Below the pieces are notes generated by a model. That model was not told the origin of the DNA, ran no database searches, and was given only the letters and a program-made list of their open reading frames with translations. A stretch of DNA of 64,000 nt from Ctenosaura bakeri (lineage: Eukaryota; Chordata; Lepidosauria; Squamata; Iguanidae), in contig CAOLHI010000484.1 in the NCBI GenBank assembly GCA_948474755.1, positions 744,001-808,000 on the forward strand, written 5' to 3'. A program made the position numbers and the translations under genes. This document shows positions 59,387 through 64,000 of this stretch, piece after piece; positions within the stretch are counted from its first letter, which is position 1; the number at the start of each line of letters is the position of its first letter.

Positions 59387-60095
59387 GGGCGAATTGTGAC
59401 TGCAGGCCATACCTTACTCAGTGAGAACAATGCAATTTGGGAGCAGGACAAAGCTTTGGAAAGGTCAGAATTTAGCATGATTGACTTAGAGTCGAATTAA
59501 CAATAGTGTAGCCAGTATGCAAATGTGGAGCACTTAGTACAGCTTTGTTAGGTTGCCTGCTCGGGGCAGGGAGCCTTTGTTAGTATCGTGCATATGTAAT
59601 GAGGTGTTTGCTGGAGAGGTCCCTGAAGCAACGAACCGGCGTTATCTGGCCTGCCTGGGTGGAGAATGGAATGTCCAGCAATTATCGACCATGCCTGTTT
59701 ACGTGCTTGTCCAGAGGCCTCACAAACATGTGGAACGGGGTGGCAGAGGAAAGTCGAATTGTTTGATATCAAAGAGATATTGAGTGCTATCTCCGGGTAG
59801 GCCTGGGCCACAGTAACAATAGCTGCTACTAGGTTTGACATTAGATCTCCTATTGGAAGATAACTATTGGGCAAGGAGAAAGAAAGGAAAAGGCAGTGAT
59901 AGTGTCTCCTATCCAGACACCAATTGGACTAGCAGTGGACCCTAGTTTCAGCACTGGAGGTGGTAAAATATCTTTCACTAAGGTTAGCTTAGTGAGGCCA
60001 GGATAGAATGCTGATGTACATAGGTCTGTTTGCCTTCAGACGGGAAAAGTTTATGAGAACAGCTGGAAGGCTGTCATTGCTGCCCCCTCATGACA

Positions 60096-60562
60096 GCCTC
60101 ACTCTGCCTAATGGCTAGACCAGTTTGTATCTAAATCTAGAAATTTCAGATCAGTTACAAAAGTAGGAGAAAAACCACAACAGAGACAGAGCCTTTGTTT
60201 CTTATATCTACCAAACAACAACGTGCTGCAAAATGTAAGCCCAATTGACTTTGCAGTAGGATGAAAGCTGATTAATTTCTTTATTATAGTAGACAATATT
60301 CTCTTTCTATATTATTGAGGCTCTTCTTACCTGAAAAGGATGTCATTTTTGCCATGGCTGTTAATCTCTACTTATTAATGGAATGTAAAGCTCCGTGAAC
60401 ATTTGGAATTACTCAATGAAGATGTATCTGGAGACTTTGTCAGATGATTATATTTGACTATACTTTTTTCTGAATGAGGTATTGTTTCAAATAGGTTTCT
60501 GATTTGCATCAGAAATCCAATGGTTCAGGCACAGTTAAGCACAATTAAGGGAGGGTGACTGG
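60096..60562. other. No gene seen
   Basis: Unassigned AT-rich sequence between the LTR candidate and a Family B element. Confidence 0.4.
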
Positions 60563-60762
60563 GAGCCTTTCTGCACTACACTGTTATAGTGCTATTATTC
60601 CACTTTCAACATACTGTGGAATTCTGGGGTTTGTAGTTTACTGAGGCCAAGATCTCTCTGGCTGGGAATTCTAAATGCCCCTTCCTAAACTGCAAACTCA
60701 AGGATTCCATAGGACGTGAATAGTGGAATAATAGCATTGTAACTGTGTAGTGTGGAAAGGCG
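60563..60762. mobile_element. Family B element, slightly diverged (~200 bp)
   Basis: Left end GAGCCTTTCTGCACTACACT and the arm 'TGTTATAGTGCTATTATTCC', right end 'GGAATAATAGCATTG' and GTGTAGTGTGGAAAGGC. The core (CTCTCTGGCTGGGAATTCTA, CCTTCCTAAACTGCAAACTC) matches other copies. The 3-bp duplication is not clear, so the ends are uncertain by a few bases. Confidence 0.85.
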
Positions 60763-61420
60763 AGAGCTAAATCTGTACTTGACTCTAGGAAGCTGATATA
60801 AGTGGGACAGGACAGATATTACCTTTGTCTGGAATATACCTATGGTGTTGTGTCTTCCCTGTGCTGGTAGTATAATCAAAATCATAAATGTTCTCCCTAG
60901 AAAGCAGGGGTGAAGAACTTCTCCCCCCCCGCTGTTGTTGTCTACATTCCTTCAAGGCTGATCTGTCAGAGGCTGTGTTCTAGCAGTGGGCAGGACCAGC
61001 CAAAAGTAGGAAAGCCATTCTTTATATATCTATTTGTTACTCTTCTCTCTCCCTTTCCTTTCTCCCTTTGCATGCATAGCATGTTTTGCAGAACTCCTTG
61101 CAAAGACTGCACAGAAAGCAATAGAGCCATTCAAGTGAAGGAAGAGGCATAAAACAAAGCAGGGTAAAAGCTGAAATTCGATTATCAGTATTTAAGGTTC
61201 CATGGAGTCTGTTGTTTTTCAAGACTTGCTTGATGCAGCAATATTGTGAATTTTTATTAGATGCCCAAAAAATTGAGTTCCATTTTGTGAAAAGCATTTG
61301 AGGATCTTTCATAGCCTGCTGTGGGAGAAAGAGAGTAACTTCAATTCTTGCCACCTTTTCTCTACCCCATCGTACCTTTTCTCCACCACCGCTTCTGCTT
61401 CTGACCTTCCACACTGCTAC
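60763..61420. other. No gene seen
   Basis: Unassigned sequence. The 134-codon minus-strand frame at 61037-61441 has no recognisable domain and a low-complexity, Arg/Glu-rich end. Confidence 0.4.
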
Positions 61421-61778
61421 CCCAAAATGTGGGTGATACAAGGGCCCACCAACAACGTCCAGTAATTCTGTTCAAAAGTAGGGAATAATTAGCTCAAAGT
61501 CAGGAGGTTTGCGAGAGGGTGGTAATTAATGAGATCTTTCCACCTATGTTTATGGGGGTCACACAGGAAAGAACCAGCCAAGTGTTTCATTGCCCTTGAG
61601 GCTGAGTTACACTTGTAGTTTCACAGGCCAAAATAACTTGGCTAGGTATAGCTGGTATGCATCGTGATTTGCTGTGATGGAATGGTACCAGTTTCTTGTC
61701 CATCGTGGGCAGGAAATGTCTGACTATTCCTGACACACCCAAAAGAGTAGTGAAACCTTTCCCCACACTTGAAAAAAT
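61421..61778. repeat. Unclassified dispersed repeat, shorter copy
   Basis: CAAAATGTGGGTGATAC, AAAAGTAGGGAATAATTAGC, AGGAGGTTTGCGAGAGGGTG, TTTCCACCTATGTTTATGGG and the right end AACCTTTCCCCACACTTG match the copy at 43071-44082. The middle differs or is deleted. Confidence 0.6.
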
Positions 61779-62159
61779 TATTTAGAAGCCTTGTTCTGTG
61801 CTTTTCTTTCATTGAAAAATAAAATCATTTCAATTTAGTCATTATTTTAAAAATCTATGTTACCGTTAAAAGGAATACAAAATATTCTTTATTAAAACTG
61901 AGGAGTGCTAAAAGACTTTCCATATCTGTCTATTTTCCTTCACCTCTCCAAAACCAGCAACTCCAGCTGCAACGCTGTTTCTTTAGGAGGAATGCAGCCT
62001 CATCTAAAATGGGCTGCATCCCAATCACCTGATCTTACTAACCAAGAACATTACTGTTCTATCTATTTTAAGCTTCAATTTGTTCATCTATGTCTAACAC
62101 ATCTGATTCCAGAAACCAATTCAGAACTCAACCCCCAGCTGAGATAGAAAAATGAGATA
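61779..62159. other. No gene seen
   Basis: Short unassigned AT-rich stretch. Confidence 0.4.
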
Positions 62160-63020
62160 GAGTTCAATTTATTGATATAGTGATGTCAGACTCCAAGTCA
62201 TCCTTAGTAGAGTTCCTTTCAGCATTTTCTTGTAGATATTAAACAACATGAGTGTCAATGTAGGCCCCTATTGAGTGCTAGACACTGAGTACTAGTTTCC
62301 TAGTACCACTTCTGGAATCAACTCTGCTCCAGGAAGGAAGTGAACCACCACAAAAGAATGCCTGTCACCCCCCCCCCAAAAAAAAAGAATAATCTCATAG
62401 AGAATTAACAAGCCCTTCAGCTTCTGTGCTGGCATAAATCTTCATACAGGTGGCCAAGGTTGTTTTTCTGCCTAACTCTGACCTGAATCCTGACTGAAAT
62501 GAACCCAAATCATTAGACTCATCCAAGGGTGTCTGGACCTGAACAGCATTGCTCAAGTAGGAAACAATCATCACTCATGTATTGTTTTTAAGATCTTGCA
62601 GATTCAAGGAGGGTTTTTTCTACAGGTGTCCTGCCTACATTTCTTTCATGTGGCACAGGAGCACTACCTCTTCCAAAGAGGCACTAATCACTTCCTTGGC
62701 TGGACTGACCATTTCCTCTTTGCCTGTTTTAATAATTGAAAAGGGCAAGAGTCCAATATTTGTGTGGTTACAAAAACTTCTACAACTACTTTGTCAGTGT
62801 CTTTGAGCCAGAGCAACACATACATTGGAAAGCATCTACGGCAATGGGACAAGCAGATGACACAGGTGCATCCAAAGATACTGTTAATGCTGGAACAGAT
62901 ATGAACAGTTATCCTAAATGCATCATGAATTGTCACAGTGGTATCCTTTATTCATTTGATGATCAAAGTTGTAAGCAGCCTCTCTTAACTTGGGACATCA
63001 TTATAAGATGACTCTGTCAT
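62160..63020 (-). mobile_element. L2/CR1-clade LINE reverse-transcriptase remnant, antisense
   Basis: Antisense landmarks occur in the order expected for the reverse-transcriptase region of reptile L2/CR1-type LINEs: TCTGGAATCAACTCTGCTCC, CCTGAATCCTGACTGAAATG (reverse complement reads close to the FQSGFR motif), CTAATCACTTCCTTGGCTGG and TTTGCCTGTTTTAATAATTG. The frame is broken. The right boundary is approximate. Confidence 0.7.
62371..62387. repeat. C-run followed by A-run
   Basis: Homopolymer C tract of about nine bases followed by an A tract inside the LINE remnant. Confidence 0.8.
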
Positions 63021-63309
63021 CTTATGGTACAGAGATAAATAAGGATTATTTGTCATCTTTGGCATTGTGGAATATGATCTGAAATGAACTTCAGCCTATG
63101 TTAAGTTTTTCCTCCACAGTCACTGTAGTCATCCAAAGTTCTCTAACCATTGGGACAAGATGTTCAGAAATGACCAGGCCAGCAACCCAGGTAATTGATC
63201 TTTGGCAGATAGCTATACTGTGAGATAAAAATGGGATTCTGTGTGTATCTACTCAGAAATAAACCTGGTTATTCTTTATGGCACTTACTGCCATTGATTT
63301 AATAATTAA

Positions 63310-64000
63310 TTGTTGTTGCTAACTGCCGTCAATTTGACTTTCACTTTTGGTGACTGTATGAATGAGGGACTTCCCAGTCACCCTATTATCGATAGCCCTG
63401 CAGACTCAGGGCCATGGCTTTCTTGATTGTGTCTATTCATCTGTAGTGTGATCTTCCTCTTTTCTTACTGCCTTCCACCTTGCCAAGCATTATTGTCTTG
63501 TCATGATATGTCCCAAGTATGTCAGTCTCAGTTTAGTCATCTTGGCTTCTAGGCTTCTTGTTCTGGTACCCATTTATTTGTCTTTCTAGCAACATCACAT
63601 TTCAAATGAGTTGATTTTCTTCCTATTAGCTTTTTTCACTGTCTAACTTTCACAATCATGCATATACATTGGAAATATAGTCACATGGACAATCATAACT
63701 TATTATTCAATGATATATTTTACAGTTCAGGGGCTTGTCTAGTTCCTTCATAGTTGCCCTTCCAAGTCCTAGTCTTCTTCTAATTTTCTGACTGCAGTCT
63801 CTGTTCTGAAAAATGACTGAGCTAGGGTACTTTTTAACATTATCTTTAAATTCTATGGGAATTTTTCAGGTTGTATTTTAGCACAATGGTTGCTTCAGTG
63901 TTATTAATTAGCTTTGTTCTAATTTTTGATATGAGTAGTTCATTGCGTGTTCCTCGTCTTGTTTTTGCAGACAGAATGGAGCTTCTCTTTCTTTTGCTTT
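63310..64000 (-). mobile_element. BovB/RTE LINE fragment, antisense, running off the window
   Basis: ACTGCCGTCAATTTGACTTT, CTGCAGACTCAGGGCCATGG, TTGTCTTGTCATGATATGTC, AATGAGTTGATTTTCTTCCT, CACAATCATGCATATACATT and TAGTCTTCTTCTAATTTTCT follow the antisense 3' half of BovB in order, as in the copy at 34978. The reverse-transcriptase C-terminal coding region is present but not open. The 5' part lies beyond the window. Confidence 0.85.

Larger units (their letters stand above)
58893..60095 (-). mobile_element. Candidate solo LTR of an endogenous retrovirus, minus strand
   Basis: Read on the minus strand, it starts TGTCATGAGGGGGCAGCAAT (plus position 60095) and ends GACCCCCAGTAAACA (plus position 58893), giving TG...CA ends. 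A TATAAAAA box lies at 59379-59386 and an AATAAA polyadenylation signal at 59078-59083, in the order and spacing expected for U3-R-U5 (about 710, 300 and 170 bp). Many CpGs remain (GGTCCGAGCGATCCGGGG on the plus strand), which suggests a relatively young copy. I could not identify a target duplication, and no gag, pol or env is adjacent, so it would be a solo LTR. Open frames of up to 108 codons inside are not genes. Confidence 0.6.

Noticed and set aside
1..64000. CRISPR arrays, bacterial operons, toxin or phage systems
   Set aside because: The repeat content is vertebrate; none of the tandem arrays has regular spacers, and no prokaryotic gene organisation is present.

Overview
The window reads as AT-rich, intron- or intergenic-type vertebrate nuclear DNA, almost certainly from a squamate reptile (a lizard is most likely). 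The basis is repeat content: several tRNA-derived SINEs with the Sauria SINE 3' end (a 'TTGGAAATGACTTGAAGGC' type block followed by an ACA/AAC-rich tail), antisense BovB/RTE LINE fragments, CR1/L2-type LINE fragments, a SPIN-like hAT element, Helitrons, and many short inverted-repeat DNA elements. I found no convincing protein-coding exon, tRNA, rRNA or CRISPR. The longest open frames (about 200-250 codons near 29.6-30.2 kb and 46.9-47.7 kb) lie in GC-rich, internally repetitive transposon copies that are open in several frames on both strands, and I do not call them genes.

Layout. 1-11 kb: mostly unique-looking AT-rich DNA with one Family A element (2078-2507), Sauria SINEs and fold-back fragments. 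11-14 kb: a clean 202-bp Family B element (11101-11302), a SINE, and a striking 71-bp-arm hairpin (13294-13441) inside a possible larger inverted-repeat element. 14-26 kb: sparse, with two SINEs, a second hairpin at 21.6 kb and a CR1 fragment at 24.7-25.1 kb. 26.9-31.7 kb is a transposon cluster: a 935-bp SPIN-like hAT with a perfect 8-bp target duplication, a 308-bp hAT MITE, a CpG-dense 673-bp Family A element, and a Helitron that carries a nested Family A element. 34-39 kb: another Family A element, a BovB fragment split by a Family B element, and a second, inverted Helitron holding a LINE tail and a TTA microsatellite. 41-48 kb: a degenerate minisatellite, an unclassified 1-kb repeat, a SINE split by a Family B element, and a second CpG-dense Family A element. 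49-64 kb: further Family A/B copies, a candidate solo retroviral LTR (58.9-60.1 kb), an L2/CR1-type reverse-transcriptase remnant (62.2-63.0 kb) and the start of a BovB copy running off the window end.

The main story is a readable stratigraphy of transposons. Three Family B copies are exactly 202 bp, and two of them interrupt older repeats whose empty sites can be read directly, fixing a 3-bp target duplication. Family A copies share the same terminal motif (GGCC.TTTC) and 3-bp duplications. Both families therefore look like products of one PIF/Harbinger-like transposase system, although no transposase is present here. The Helitrons carry, internally, the core of the Family B element without its ends, which suggests sequence capture. 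I see no undescribed cellular system; the novelty, if any, is in the architecture and exchange of sequence among these elements. Superfamily names are from memory of the families; no database search was possible.
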